Of a stretch of 64,000 bases of DNA, positions 17,651 through 26,478 are shown piece by piece (the stretch's first letter is position 1; every line of letters starts with the position of its first letter). The stretch covers positions 1 to 64,000 of the forward strand of contig NZ_LRRR01000019.1 in assembly GCF_001691415.1 (NCBI RefSeq), written 5' to 3'. A program made the translations under genes and the position numbers. The notes beneath the pieces are model-generated. The model had not been told where the DNA came from and did no database searches. It saw only the letters and a program-made list of their open reading frames with translations. The stretch comes from Pararhodobacter sp. CCB-MM2. GTDB lineage: Bacteria > Pseudomonadota > Alphaproteobacteria > Rhodobacterales > Rhodobacteraceae.

Positions 17651-18979
17651 ATGTTCGTTGCCAAGCGCCTGATCGCTGCAACCGTCATCCTCGCGGCCTC
17701 GGCCGTGTCGGCCTTTGCCGAGGACCCGCAACTCTTCCAATTGGACAACGGCATGGAGGTCGTGGTGATCGAGGATCATCGCGCACCGGTCGTCGTGCAC
17801 ATGGTCTGGTACCGGGTCGGCGGCGCGGACGATCCTGCCGGCCAGTCGGGCATCGCCCATTACCTCGAACACCTGATGTTCAAGGCGACCGAGAACCTCG
17901 AGGAAGGCGAGTTCGACCGCACGGTGCAGGAGAATGGCGGCACGCATAACGCCTTCACCAGCTTCGACTACACCGCCTATCACCAGCGCATCGCTGCCGA
18001 CCGCCTGCCCCTGATGATGGAGATGGAGGCCGACCGCATGGTCAACCTGCGTCTCGACCGCTCGGACTGGCTGCCGGAGCGCGACGTGATCCTGCGGGAG
18101 CGTGGGCAGAATTACGACAGCAGCCCCGACCGGCTGTTCGGCGAGCAGATGCGCGCCGCGCTGTTCCAGAACTCGCCCTATGGTCGCCCGGTGATCGGCT
18201 GGCGCCACGAGATGGAACAGCTGACCGGCGAGATCGCCACTGATTTCTACCGCGTGCATTACGCGCCCAACAACGCGATCCTCGTGGTGGCGGGCGATGT
18301 CGATGCCGACGAGGTGCTGGCGATGGCCCAGCAATACTACGGCCCGATTCCCGCCGTCGAGGATCTGCCCCCGCGCCATCGCCCGACCGAGCCCCCGCAA
18401 TATGCCGAGCGTCGGCTGATCATGCATGACGCCCGCGTCGCGCGCCCCTATGTGAACCGGCTGTACCTCGCCCCGGTGCGCGAAAGCGGCGACCAGCGCC
18501 GTGCCGCCGCCTTCCAGGTGCTGGCCGCGATCCTTGGCGGGACGCAGACCTCGCTTCTGGATCAGCAGCTGGTCTATGGCGACAACAGCGCGATCTCCGT
18601 CTGGGCCGGCTACAATGGCACGGCGCTGGATACCGGCACCTTCTCGCTGGGGGTGATGCCCGCCGACGGCGTGACACTGCAACAGGCCGAGGATTCGGTC
18701 GATGCCGTGCTGGCCGGCCTGATCGAGAACGGGGTCGACGAAGACCAGCTGAACCGCGTGCGCATGCAGATCCGCGCCGAGGCGATCTACCAACTGGACG
18801 ACACTGCCTCGCGGGCCAATTCGCTGGGCGCCGATCTGGCGCTTGGCATGACGGTTGAGGATAACGAGGACTGGCTGACGGTGCTGGAACAGGTCACCGC
18901 CGAGGAAGTCGTCGCCGCCGCGCGACAGCTCGACCGGCGGTCCTCGGTCACCGGCTGGCTGATGGGAGTGGAAGAATGA
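17651..18979 (+). CDS. M16 zinc metallopeptidase, catalytic partner
   Basis: The 442-residue exported protease has a signal peptide (MFVAKRLIAATVILAASAVSAFA). The inverzincin motif HYLEH spans residues 70-74, followed by the second zinc-ligand region FTSFDYTAYHQ and further acidic residues downstream. It resembles processing peptidases of the pqqL/YmxG type and likely degrades peptides in the periplasm. Its stop overlaps the start of the second M16 gene by 4 nt. The pair is expected to form a heterodimer in which this subunit is the active one. A GGGGAG site precedes the ATG. Confidence 0.93.
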   Translation: MFVAKRLIAATVILAASAVSAFAEDPQLFQLDNGMEVVVIEDHRAPVVVHMVWYRVGGADDPAGQSGIAHYLEHLMFKATENLEEGEFDRTVQENGGTHNAFTSFDYTAYHQRIAADRLPLMMEMEADRMVNLRLDRSDWLPERDVILRERGQNYDSSPDRLFGEQMRAALFQNSPYGRPVIGWRHEMEQLTGEIATDFYRVHYAPNNAILVVAGDVDADEVLAMAQQYYGPIPAVEDLPPRHRPTEPPQYAERRLIMHDARVARPYVNRLYLAPVRESGDQRRAAAFQVLAAILGGTQTSLLDQQLVYGDNSAISVWAGYNGTALDTGTFSLGVMPADGVTLQQAEDSVDAVLAGLIENGVDEDQLNRVRMQIRAEAIYQLDDTASRANSLGADLALGMTVEDNEDWLTVLEQVTAEEVVAAARQLDRRSSVTGWLMGVEE

Positions 18980-20301
18980 TCCGGTTTGCCGCAGCTTTCG
19001 CCGTCACGCTGGTGACGGCCCTGCCCTTCGCCCAGCGCGCCGGGGCCATCGAGATCGAGGATGTCACCTCGCCCGCCGGCCATACCGCCTGGCTGGTCGA
19101 GGAGCATTCGATCCCCTTCGTGTCGATCGAGGTGGTCTTCACCGGCGGTGCCTCCGTCGATCCCGAGGGCAAGGCGGGCGCCGTCTCGCTGATGACCTCG
19201 CTTCTGACGGAGGGCGCCGGCGATCTCGACGCGCAGGGCTATGCCGCCGCGCTGGAATCGCTGGCGGGTTCGGTCAGCTTCTCGGCCGGGCGCGATTCCG
19301 TCTCGATGACCATCCGCGCCCTGACCGAGAACCGCGACGAGGTCGTGGCGCTGGCCCTCTCGGCGCTGAACGATGCGCAATTCGGCCAGCAAAGCCTCGA
19401 CCGGGTGCGTGCGCAGACCATCGCCTCGCTGGCGCGGGACCAACAGGACCCCGACGCCTTGGCGCAGCTGAACTGGGCGCGCCTTGGCTATGCGGGCCAC
19501 GCCTATGCCACGCCCACCGATGGCACGCCGGCGACCGTGGGGGCGCTGACGCTCGATGACATCCTCGATGCGCATCGGGCCGCCTTCACCGCCGACCGCA
19601 TCCATGTCGGCGCTGCCGGCGACATCTCCGCCACCGAGCTGGGTGAGATCGTCGACCGCATCGCCGCCGACCTGCCGCAATCCGAAACCGCGCTGCCCGA
19701 GTACATGACCTTCCAGGGCGCGCCCGGCATCACCGTCGTGCCCTTCGACTCGCCGCAATCGGTGATCCAGTTCGGCCACGCCGGCATCGACGCCGACGAC
19801 CCCGATTTCATGGCGGCTTTCGTTATGAACCATATCTTCGGCGGCGGTGGCTTCACCTCGCGCCTGATGAGCGAGATCCGCGAGGCCCGCGGCCTGACCT
19901 ATGGCGTCTACACCTCGCTGGCCTCGTTCCAGTTCGGTGACAGCTATGTCGGCCGCATGTCGACCGGCAATGCCACGGCGGCCGAGGCCATCGACCTGAT
20001 CCGTCAGCAATTCGAATGGCTGGCCGCGGACGGCATCACGCAGGAACAGCTGGAGCGCACGCAGACCTACCTGACCGGCGCCTATCCGCTGCGCTTCGAC
20101 GGCAATGACTCGATCGCCCGGATCCTCGCCTCGATGCAGTTTCAGGGCTACGACATCAACTACGTCAACATCCGCAACGACCTCGTGGAGGCCGTGACGC
20201 TGGAGGATATCCAGCGTGTGGCCCGCCGTCTGGCCGACCCCGAGGCCCTGACCTTCGTCGTCGTCGGGCAGCCCGAAGGCGTCGAGTCGACGGCCGAGTG
20301 A
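18976..20301 (+). CDS. M16-family protein, non-catalytic partner
   Basis: The 441-residue exported protein (signal MIRFAAAFAVTLVTALPFAQRAGA) has the M16 fold, with FTGGASVDPEGKAGAVSLMTSLL at the place of the zinc site. The HxxEH residues are replaced, so zinc catalysis is not expected. The conserved C-terminal half (GGGGFTSRLMSEIREARGLTYGV) is intact and supplies the RY-type substrate-binding region in heterodimeric M16 enzymes. It is translationally coupled to the active subunit. The protein continues the operon toward mutL. Confidence 0.92.
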   Translation: MIRFAAAFAVTLVTALPFAQRAGAIEIEDVTSPAGHTAWLVEEHSIPFVSIEVVFTGGASVDPEGKAGAVSLMTSLLTEGAGDLDAQGYAAALESLAGSVSFSAGRDSVSMTIRALTENRDEVVALALSALNDAQFGQQSLDRVRAQTIASLARDQQDPDALAQLNWARLGYAGHAYATPTDGTPATVGALTLDDILDAHRAAFTADRIHVGAAGDISATELGEIVDRIAADLPQSETALPEYMTFQGAPGITVVPFDSPQSVIQFGHAGIDADDPDFMAAFVMNHIFGGGGFTSRLMSEIREARGLTYGVYTSLASFQFGDSYVGRMSTGNATAAEAIDLIRQQFEWLAADGITQEQLERTQTYLTGAYPLRFDGNDSIARILASMQFQGYDINYVNIRNDLVEAVTLEDIQRVARRLADPEALTFVVVGQPEGVESTAE

Positions 20302-20340
20302 CGCTTTATCCGGGGCGGGCGGCATGCTATGCCTAGTGGC

Positions 20341-22257
20341 ATGCAATCCGCCCGCCCCAAGATAAGCCAAGCCCTTCCTGTCATTCGTCAATTGGACGAT
20401 GTCGCCGCGAATCGCATCGCGGCGGGCGAAGTCGTCGAGCGTCCGGCCTCGGCGGTGAAGGAGCTGGTCGAGAACGCGCTCGACGCTGGCGCCACCCGCA
20501 TCCGCGTCGATTACGCGGGCGGCGGCAAGACGCTGATCCGCGTCACCGACGATGGCCACGGCATGACGCCGCAGGATCTGCCCTTGGCGCTGAGCCGCCA
20601 TGCGACGTCCAAGATCGACGGCTCGGACCTGCTGGACATCCATTCCTTCGGCTTCCGCGGCGAGGCCCTGCCCTCGCTCGGCGCGGTCGGTCGCCTGAAG
20701 ATCGCCTCGCGGGCCGAGGGTCACGACGGCGCCGAGATCACCGTCACCGGCGGGGCCATCGGCCCGGTCCGCCCTTCGGCGCTGAACCGGGGCACGCAGG
20801 TCGAGCTGCGCGATCTGTTCTTCGCCACGCCTGCCCGCCTGAAGTTCCTGCGCACCGACCGGTCCGAGGCCATGGCCATCGCCGAGGTCATGCGCAAGCT
20901 GGCGATGGCCGAGCCCTATGTCGGCTTTACCCTGCACGATGCCGATGGCGCGCGCGAGATCCTGCGCGTCGATGCCGAACAGGGCGAGCTGTTCGACGCC
21001 CTCGGCGCCCGCCTCGCCCGGCTGATGGGGCGCGAGTTCATCGAGAATTCCCTGCGCATCGATCTGGAGCGCGAAGGCTTCCGCCTGACCGGCTTCGCCG
21101 CCTTGCCGACCTATTCGCGCGGCTCTTCGGCGGCGCAGCATTTCTTCGTCAACGGCCGTCCGGTCCGCGACAAACAGCTCTACGGGGTGCTGCGGGCGGC
21201 CTATATGGATGTGATGTCGCGCGACCGGCATCCGGCGGTGGCGCTGTTCCTCGATTGCGACCCGCATCTGGTCGATGTGAACGTCCACCCCGCCAAGGCC
21301 GAGGTCCGGTTCCGCGATGCCGGCATCGTCCGGGGTCTCGTGGTCAGCGGGTTGCGCCATGCGCTGGCGGGGGCCGGGCACCGCGCCTCGGGTACCGTGG
21401 CCACGGACACTCTGGGCGCCTTCCGTCCCGAACCCGTCGGCCCGCGCGTCTACCAGATGGATTTCGCCTCGTGCCCCAGTGCCAGCTACCCCTCCGCCGG
21501 CGCGATCCGCGACAGCTACGCCGCGCAGGCGCCGGACCACCGTCCGGACCCGGTGCTGGACGAAGGCCCCACCGATTGGGCCCCGCGGGATTGGGCCCCC
21601 ACCGATCAGCCCGGCGCCGACTGGCAACCCCAACCCTACACCGCCGCGCGGATAGAGCCGGAACAAGGCCCACAGGACGCCCCCCTCGGGGCTGCCCGCG
21701 CGCAGGTGCATGAGAATTACATCATCGCCCAGACCCGGGACGGCATCGTCATCGTCGACCAACACGCCGCGCATGAACGGCTGGTCTACGAGCGCCTGAA
21801 GGCCCAGACCGCCAGCCACGGCGTCACCGCGCAGGCGCTGCTGATCCCCGAGATCGTCTCGCTGTCCCCCGGCGACGCGCAGCAGCTGCTGGATCATGCC
21901 GAGGAACTGGCCAAGCTGGGTCTGGTGCTGGAGCCCTTCGGCGGCGACGCCATCGCCGTGCGCGAAACGCCCGCCGCCTTGGGGGCCTGCGATGCGAAGG
22001 GTCTGGTCCTCGATATCCTCGATGAGTTGTCCGACCTCGGCCAATCGCAGACCTTGGGCGCGCGGATCGACGCGGTTCTCTCGCGCATGGCCTGCCACGG
22101 CTCGATCCGCTCGGGCCGGCAGATGCGCGCCGAGGAGATGAATGCGCTGCTGCGCGAGATGGAGGCGACGCCGCTATCGGGCCAGTGCAACCACGGGCGG
22201 CCGACCTATGTGGAGCTGAAACTCTCGGATATCGAGAAGCTGTTCGGCAGACGGTGA
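20341..22257 (+). CDS. mutL: DNA mismatch repair endonuclease MutL
   Basis: MutL (638 residues) links mismatch recognition by MutS to strand incision. The N-terminal GHKL ATPase shows NRIAAGEVVERPASAVKELV, DDGHGM, ATSKI and GFRGEALPS. A proline/aspartate-rich linker spans about residues 370-455. The C-terminal domain has the metal-binding nuclease motif DQHAAHERLVYE (DQHAx2Ex4E), ACHGSIRSGR and GQCNHGRPTYVEL. It is thus the nicking type expected in bacteria without MutH. An ATG at 20329 is equally possible as the start. No good ribosome site marks either. Confidence 0.96.
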   Translation: MQSARPKISQALPVIRQLDDVAANRIAAGEVVERPASAVKELVENALDAGATRIRVDYAGGGKTLIRVTDDGHGMTPQDLPLALSRHATSKIDGSDLLDIHSFGFRGEALPSLGAVGRLKIASRAEGHDGAEITVTGGAIGPVRPSALNRGTQVELRDLFFATPARLKFLRTDRSEAMAIAEVMRKLAMAEPYVGFTLHDADGAREILRVDAEQGELFDALGARLARLMGREFIENSLRIDLEREGFRLTGFAALPTYSRGSSAAQHFFVNGRPVRDKQLYGVLRAAYMDVMSRDRHPAVALFLDCDPHLVDVNVHPAKAEVRFRDAGIVRGLVVSGLRHALAGAGHRASGTVATDTLGAFRPEPVGPRVYQMDFASCPSASYPSAGAIRDSYAAQAPDHRPDPVLDEGPTDWAPRDWAPTDQPGADWQPQPYTAARIEPEQGPQDAPLGAARAQVHENYIIAQTRDGIVIVDQHAAHERLVYERLKAQTASHGVTAQALLIPEIVSLSPGDAQQLLDHAEELAKLGLVLEPFGGDAIAVRETPAALGACDAKGLVLDILDELSDLGQSQTLGARIDAVLSRMACHGSIRSGRQMRAEEMNALLREMEATPLSGQCNHGRPTYVELKLSDIEKLFGRR

Positions 22258-22267
22258 TAGTTCGGCA

Positions 22268-23401
22268 ATGACCCTCGACCTCACCGATCCCCTGACCTTG
22301 GGTGCCATCGCCGCCGGGGCGCTGGTCCTGCTGTTGCTCTTGGTCCTGCGCGCCGCCTCCAAGGCCGCCCGCGTCGCCGAGCCCCTGCAATGGCAAATGC
22401 AGCAATTGGGACAGCGCGTGCAGACCCTGACCGATGGGCAGACCCATCTGGCCGGCGGGCTGCACCATGTCTCGGACGCGCAGGCCAAGGCACAGGCGCA
22501 TATGGTCCAGCTGATGGAGCAGCGGCTGGCCGAGGTCGCCGACCTCATGGGCGAGGCGCTGGAGGGTTCTGCCGTCCGCACCGCGCGCTCAATCGGTGAC
22601 CTGCACGCGCGGCTTGAAGCCATCGACAAGGCGCAGGCGAATATCGAGAAGCTCTCGGGCGATGTGCTGTCCCTGCAGGATATCCTGTCGAACAAGCAGA
22701 CCCGCGGTGCCTTTGGCGAGATCCAACTGCATGACATCGTCGCCCGCGCCCTTCCGTCCGACAGCTTCACCATGCAGGCCGTGCTGTCGAACGGCAAACG
22801 CGCCGATTGCCTCGTGCATCTGCCCAAGCCCCCCGGCCCCATCGCCATCGACGCGAAATTCCCGCTGGAACCCTACGAGGCCCTGCGCAACGCCCAGACC
22901 GAGGCCGAGAAGCAGGAAGCCCGCCGCCAGATGCGCGCCGCGATCCGCCACCACATGCGCGCCATCGCCGAGAAATACATCCTCGAAGGCGAGACCGCTG
23001 AGGGCGCGCTGATGTTCCTGCCCTCGGAAGCCGTCTATGCCGAACTGCACGCGAATTTCCCCGACCTCGTGCGCGAGGGCTTCGCGCTGAAGGTCTGGAC
23101 CGTCTCGCCCACCACCTGCATGGCCACGCTCAACACCATGCGCGCGGTGCTGAAAGACGCCCGGATGCGCGAACAGGCCGGCGCGATCCGGGCCGAACTG
23201 GCCGCGCTTTGCGCCGATGTCGACCGGCTGGGCAACCGGGTCGAAAACCTCGACCGCCATTTCGCACAGGCGCAGAAGGACGTGGCTGAAATCCGCATCT
23301 CCGCCGACAAAGCCGGGCGCCGTGCCCGAAGGCTGGACAATTTCGATTTCGAGGAACTGGCTCAGGACGCGCCGCCGACGCGCCTCGGCCTCGACGGCTG
23401 A
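22268..23401 (+). CDS. rmuC: DNA recombination protein RmuC
   Basis: RmuC (377 residues) limits rearrangements at inverted repeats and is thought to be a nuclease of the PD-(D/E)XK type. It has an N-terminal membrane helix (LGAIAAGALVLLLLLVLRA) and a long coiled coil (about 35-140). The RmuC domain shows NKQTRGAFGEIQLHDIV, IAIDAKFPLEPYEAL, ALMFLPSEAVYAEL and SPTTCMATLNTMRAV. It starts 10 bp after mutL, which suggests a shared DNA-maintenance transcript. Confidence 0.94.
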   Translation: MTLDLTDPLTLGAIAAGALVLLLLLVLRAASKAARVAEPLQWQMQQLGQRVQTLTDGQTHLAGGLHHVSDAQAKAQAHMVQLMEQRLAEVADLMGEALEGSAVRTARSIGDLHARLEAIDKAQANIEKLSGDVLSLQDILSNKQTRGAFGEIQLHDIVARALPSDSFTMQAVLSNGKRADCLVHLPKPPGPIAIDAKFPLEPYEALRNAQTEAEKQEARRQMRAAIRHHMRAIAEKYILEGETAEGALMFLPSEAVYAELHANFPDLVREGFALKVWTVSPTTCMATLNTMRAVLKDARMREQAGAIRAELAALCADVDRLGNRVENLDRHFAQAQKDVAEIRISADKAGRRARRLDNFDFEELAQDAPPTRLGLDG

Positions 23402-23454
23402 CCCCCTTTCGCCCCCGGCCCTCGCGTGCAAAGCTGCCGCGAAAGGAGGGCTCC

Positions 23455-24621
23455 ATGGACGATACCGATTTCTCCCGCAGCGAATATGACGCGCGCCTCG
23501 CCCGGATCCGCGCCGCGATGACGGCGGCCGGCCTTGATGTGATGATCGTCACCGACCCGTCGAACATGGCCTGGGCCACGGGCTATGACGGCTGGTCCTT
23601 CTATGTGCATCAGGCCGTGGTCATCGGCCCCGACGGCCCGCCGCTGTGGTGGGGTCGCGCGATGGACGCGGCCGGCGCCCGGCGCACCGTCTGGATGGGC
23701 GAGGACGCGATCCACGGCTACGACGACACCTATGTGCAGAACCCGGCCAAGCACCCGATGGAAACCCTGTCGGCGCTTCTGGCGCAGCACGGTTGGGCCA
23801 CGGGGCGCGTGGGCGTCGAGATGGACAATTACTATTACTCGGCCAAGGCCCATGCCGTTCTGGCCGAGCGCCTGTCGCTGGTTGATGCGACCGGGTTGGT
23901 AAACTGGCAGCGCGCGGTGAAATCCCCGGCCGAGATCGCCCGCATGCGCCGCGCCGCCCGGATCGTCGAGGCCATGCATCACCGCATCCTCGAGGTGGCC
24001 GAACCCGGCCTGCCCAAGCATCGCCTCGTGGCCGAAATCCTGCATTCCGGCACCATCGGCGTTGACGGCGCTTGGGGCGATTATCCCGCAATCGTGCCGA
24101 TGGCCCCGTCCGGCATGGACGCCACCGCGCCGCATCTGACCTGGGACGACCGTCCGATGCAGGCCGGCGAGGCGCATTTCTTCGAGATCGCCGGGGTTTA
24201 CCGCCGCTACCATTGCCCGATCTCACGCACGCTCTTCTTCGGCGAGCCGCCCGCCAAGTATCGCCGAGCAGAGGAAGCGGTTCTGGAGGCAACCGATGCC
24301 GCGCTGACCACCGCCCGCCCCGGCGCCCTGTGCGAGGATCTGGCCGAGGCCTTCAACGGCACGCTGGCCAAGCACGGTTTCCACAAGGACAGCCGCACCG
24401 GCTATCCCATCGGCCTGAGCTATCCGCCCGATTGGGGCGAGCGGACGATGTCCCTGCGCAAGGGCGACAAGACCGAGCTGAAGCCGGGGATGATCTTCCA
24501 CTTCATGCCGGCGCTCTGGCTGGACGACGGTGGGATCGAGATCACCGAGCCGATCCTCATCACCGAGACCGGGGTCGAGAAGCTCTGTGACCTGCCGGCC
24601 GAGTTGTTCGTGAAGGGCTAA
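23455..24621 (+). CDS. doeA: Ectoine hydrolase-like protein (DoeA/EutD, M24 fold)
   Basis: The 388-residue protein is a non-peptidase member of the M24 pita-bread family that matches DoeA/EutD, which opens ectoine to N-acetyl-2,4-diaminobutyrate. Typical DoeA segments are DPSNMAWATGYDGWSFYVHQ, VGVEMDNYYYSAKA, LVNWQRAVKS, TGYPIGLSYPPDWGERTMSL and ELKPGMIFHFM. Canonical M24 metal ligands are altered: the usual Asp pair is replaced by Glu244 (FFEIAG) and by YHCPISRT. This agrees with the reported metal-independent EutD mechanism. An AAAGGAGG site precedes the ATG. doeB and doeD lie 20 kb away. Confidence 0.85.
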   Translation: MDDTDFSRSEYDARLARIRAAMTAAGLDVMIVTDPSNMAWATGYDGWSFYVHQAVVIGPDGPPLWWGRAMDAAGARRTVWMGEDAIHGYDDTYVQNPAKHPMETLSALLAQHGWATGRVGVEMDNYYYSAKAHAVLAERLSLVDATGLVNWQRAVKSPAEIARMRRAARIVEAMHHRILEVAEPGLPKHRLVAEILHSGTIGVDGAWGDYPAIVPMAPSGMDATAPHLTWDDRPMQAGEAHFFEIAGVYRRYHCPISRTLFFGEPPAKYRRAEEAVLEATDAALTTARPGALCEDLAEAFNGTLAKHGFHKDSRTGYPIGLSYPPDWGERTMSLRKGDKTELKPGMIFHFMPALWLDDGGIEITEPILITETGVEKLCDLPAELFVKG

Positions 24622-24665
24622 CAGGCGCGGCGCCTCGCCGGCTCGATCAGTCCCGATGACATGTC

Positions 24666-24687
24666 GCCGCGCCTTTCAAGGCGCGGC
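24666..24687. terminator. Hairpin between convergent doeA and GGDEF genes
   Basis: A 10-bp perfect palindrome (GCCGCGCCTT/AAGGCGCGGC) has only two central bases. In RNA it would fold with a 4-6-nt loop. It lies between convergent genes, so a transcription stop is likely. There is no clear U-run. Confidence 0.5.
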
Positions 24688-24711
24688 ACAATCGCCAGAA
24701 TCCCTGCCCGG

Positions 24712-25761
24712 TCACGCCGGGCTGCGACGCTCCGCGTCAGAGACAGGAACCGTCCGCGCCAATTCGCGCAGTTCCTCGCTGTCGGTCCACAGCATCATCC
24801 GGCCGCGCCCCGCCCCCTTGGAGGCATAGAGCGCGCGGTCAGCATCCGCCAACAGACCATGGCCGGAGTCGGCCGTTCCCGGCGGCACCAGCACCGCCCC
24901 CATCGACAGCGCCACCTTGCAGCGCTGGCTGTCGAACAGGATCGGCACCCGCATGTGGTCGTAAATTGTCTTGCCAACTCGGGTGAGTGCCGTTTCGTGC
25001 AGGCAGCCCGGCAGCAGCATCACGAACTCGTCGCCGCCGACCCGCGCCACCATGTCGCCGCCCCGCACGCTGGATCGCAGCTTCCCCGCAATCTCGGCCA
25101 GAACATGGTCGCCGGCGGCGTGGCCCAGCGTGTCGTTGACCTGCTTGAAATAGTCGAGGTCGATATGCACCAGCGCAAAGCCCTCGCCGGCACTGAGCAA
25201 CCGCTCCAGCCCCGCCTCCATCGCGCGGCGGTTGCCCAACCCGGTCAGCGGATCGGTCATCGCCTGCGCCTCGGCCCGCGATTTGGCGCTTTGCAGCCGG
25301 TCGGCCATGCGGGTCAGCTCGCCCATGACGGCGGTCTTGGCCTCGTGCAGGTACAGAAGTTCGATCGCCAGATCGGTGCCGGCGAAATCCGTGGCCGACA
25401 GGCCATGATCGCGCACGGCTTCGCGCACGCCGTAGCCGAAGGACAGGTTCAAGAGCACACCGCCTTCCGCCATCAGTGGAACCGCGACGCCCTTGAAAGC
25501 CGTGCGCGGCGCCGCACGCAGGGTCATGTGCAGCTTCGGCGCCCGGACCAGCGCCATGACCGAGGCCTCATCCCCGCCATTGCGCAGCGCGAACAGCGTG
25601 TCGAGCGACTGGCCTAGTGCGCCCTCGCCCAACAGCTTCAGCATCGTCGGACCGGCACCACGGATCCGCCCGGCTGCGTCCAGCCAGAGATACATCGGCA
25701 TCAGCTGCCCCAGCGAGGCATGCCCCAAGGTGAAACCGGGATGTCGCAAGTCACCATCCAT
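24712..25761 (-). CDS. Diguanylate cyclase with H-NOX-associated (HNOBA) domain
   Basis: The 349-residue protein has an N-terminal HNOBA domain (about 1-150; GLSATDFAGTDLAIELLYLHEAK), a short coiled coil, and a C-terminal GGDEF domain with DPLTGLGNRR, DLDYFKQVNDTLGH and an intact GGDEF near residue 241. An RGGD inhibitory site lies five residues before it. The enzyme should make c-di-GMP from GTP under product inhibition. It begins 15 bp after the H-NOX gene, the classic sensor/effector pairing in which H-NOX controls the cyclase. No membrane segment is present. Confidence 0.93.
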   Translation of the reverse strand: MDGDLRHPGFTLGHASLGQLMPMYLWLDAAGRIRGAGPTMLKLLGEGALGQSLDTLFALRNGGDEASVMALVRAPKLHMTLRAAPRTAFKGVAVPLMAEGGVLLNLSFGYGVREAVRDHGLSATDFAGTDLAIELLYLHEAKTAVMGELTRMADRLQSAKSRAEAQAMTDPLTGLGNRRAMEAGLERLLSAGEGFALVHIDLDYFKQVNDTLGHAAGDHVLAEIAGKLRSSVRGGDMVARVGGDEFVMLLPGCLHETALTRVGKTIYDHMRVPILFDSQRCKVALSMGAVLVPPGTADSGHGLLADADRALYASKGAGRGRMMLWTDSEELRELARTVPVSDAERRSPA

Positions 25762-25776
25762 GTGTCGAAAGGCCCA

Positions 25777-26403
25777 TCAGAACGTTTCCGCCGCAAGCTC
25801 GAAGCGTTTCGCATCTTGGTGCGCGGGGTCGTGCACCACGATCTCGATACTCTCGCAGCAGGGAATTTCGTTGCCATCACAACAGTCTACGCCCTCGCCA
25901 GCGTGCTCCAGCACGGCCAAGGCGCCGTAATCATCGGCCAGCGCCCGCAGCACCCCGACCAGCACATGGCCGAAGCCAGGCAACTGCCCCCGGCACATCA
26001 GCCGGAAGCTATCCGGTCCGATCTCGCGGATCGACAGGTCCGGCACGGCAAGATCGGCCACGGCGAGGCGGCTGCGTCCCTGAAGATCGTCCAGTGAATA
26101 GAGGAAGTCGGTGAAGCTGACCCCGCCGAAGCGCAACAGCCGGCGCAGAGGCTCCATCCGCTCGTGCGAGACAAGGTAGGTGCCCAGATCCTCGAGCAGG
26201 CTTTCCTTTGGCCGCCGCAACGTCACGGCGGCCGCATCCAGCATGGAAACGGTCACTGCGTCGTCGTAATTCTGCATCGCCTCGAACCCATCGGAATCCA
26301 GAACCCGGCCGAGACCCGCGCGCAGGGCGATGTCCCGCCAGGCCGCCGGCCCGAACGAATCACTGAAGAAGCTCTGCAACGCCTTGTTTATCAGCCCGTG
26401 CAT
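25777..26403 (-). CDS. H-NOX family sensor lacking the heme-binding residues
   Basis: The 208-residue protein starts MHGLINKALQSFF, the H-NOX N-terminal signature, and aligns by eye over the whole heme NO/O2-binding fold (FTDFLYSLDDL, GFGHVLVGVLRALADDYG). The proximal heme histidine position is Gln108 (DDLQGR). The YxSxR motif that holds the heme propionates reads CRGQL at 137-141, so Tyr, Ser and Arg are all lost. Cysteines 174, 175, 182 and 183 form two CC pairs near the C-terminus. It is paired with the HNOBA-GGDEF cyclase, so a signalling role is kept. Heme binding is doubtful. Confidence 0.88.
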   Translation of the reverse strand: MHGLINKALQSFFSDSFGPAAWRDIALRAGLGRVLDSDGFEAMQNYDDAVTVSMLDAAAVTLRRPKESLLEDLGTYLVSHERMEPLRRLLRFGGVSFTDFLYSLDDLQGRSRLAVADLAVPDLSIREIGPDSFRLMCRGQLPGFGHVLVGVLRALADDYGALAVLEHAGEGVDCCDGNEIPCCESIEIVVHDPAHQDAKRFELAAETF

Positions 26404-26478
26404 GCCATTCCCCACCTCGTAACGCGAACAGCGTCGCGCGAAGCCCCTAAGAAAAAGCAAACGCCCGAGCGTTTCCGA

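Noticed and set aside
18787..22098. A 1103-codon open frame on the - strand
   Set aside because: It lies opposite the M16 pair and mutL, which have clear motifs and normal lengths. The antisense product has no recognisable domain.
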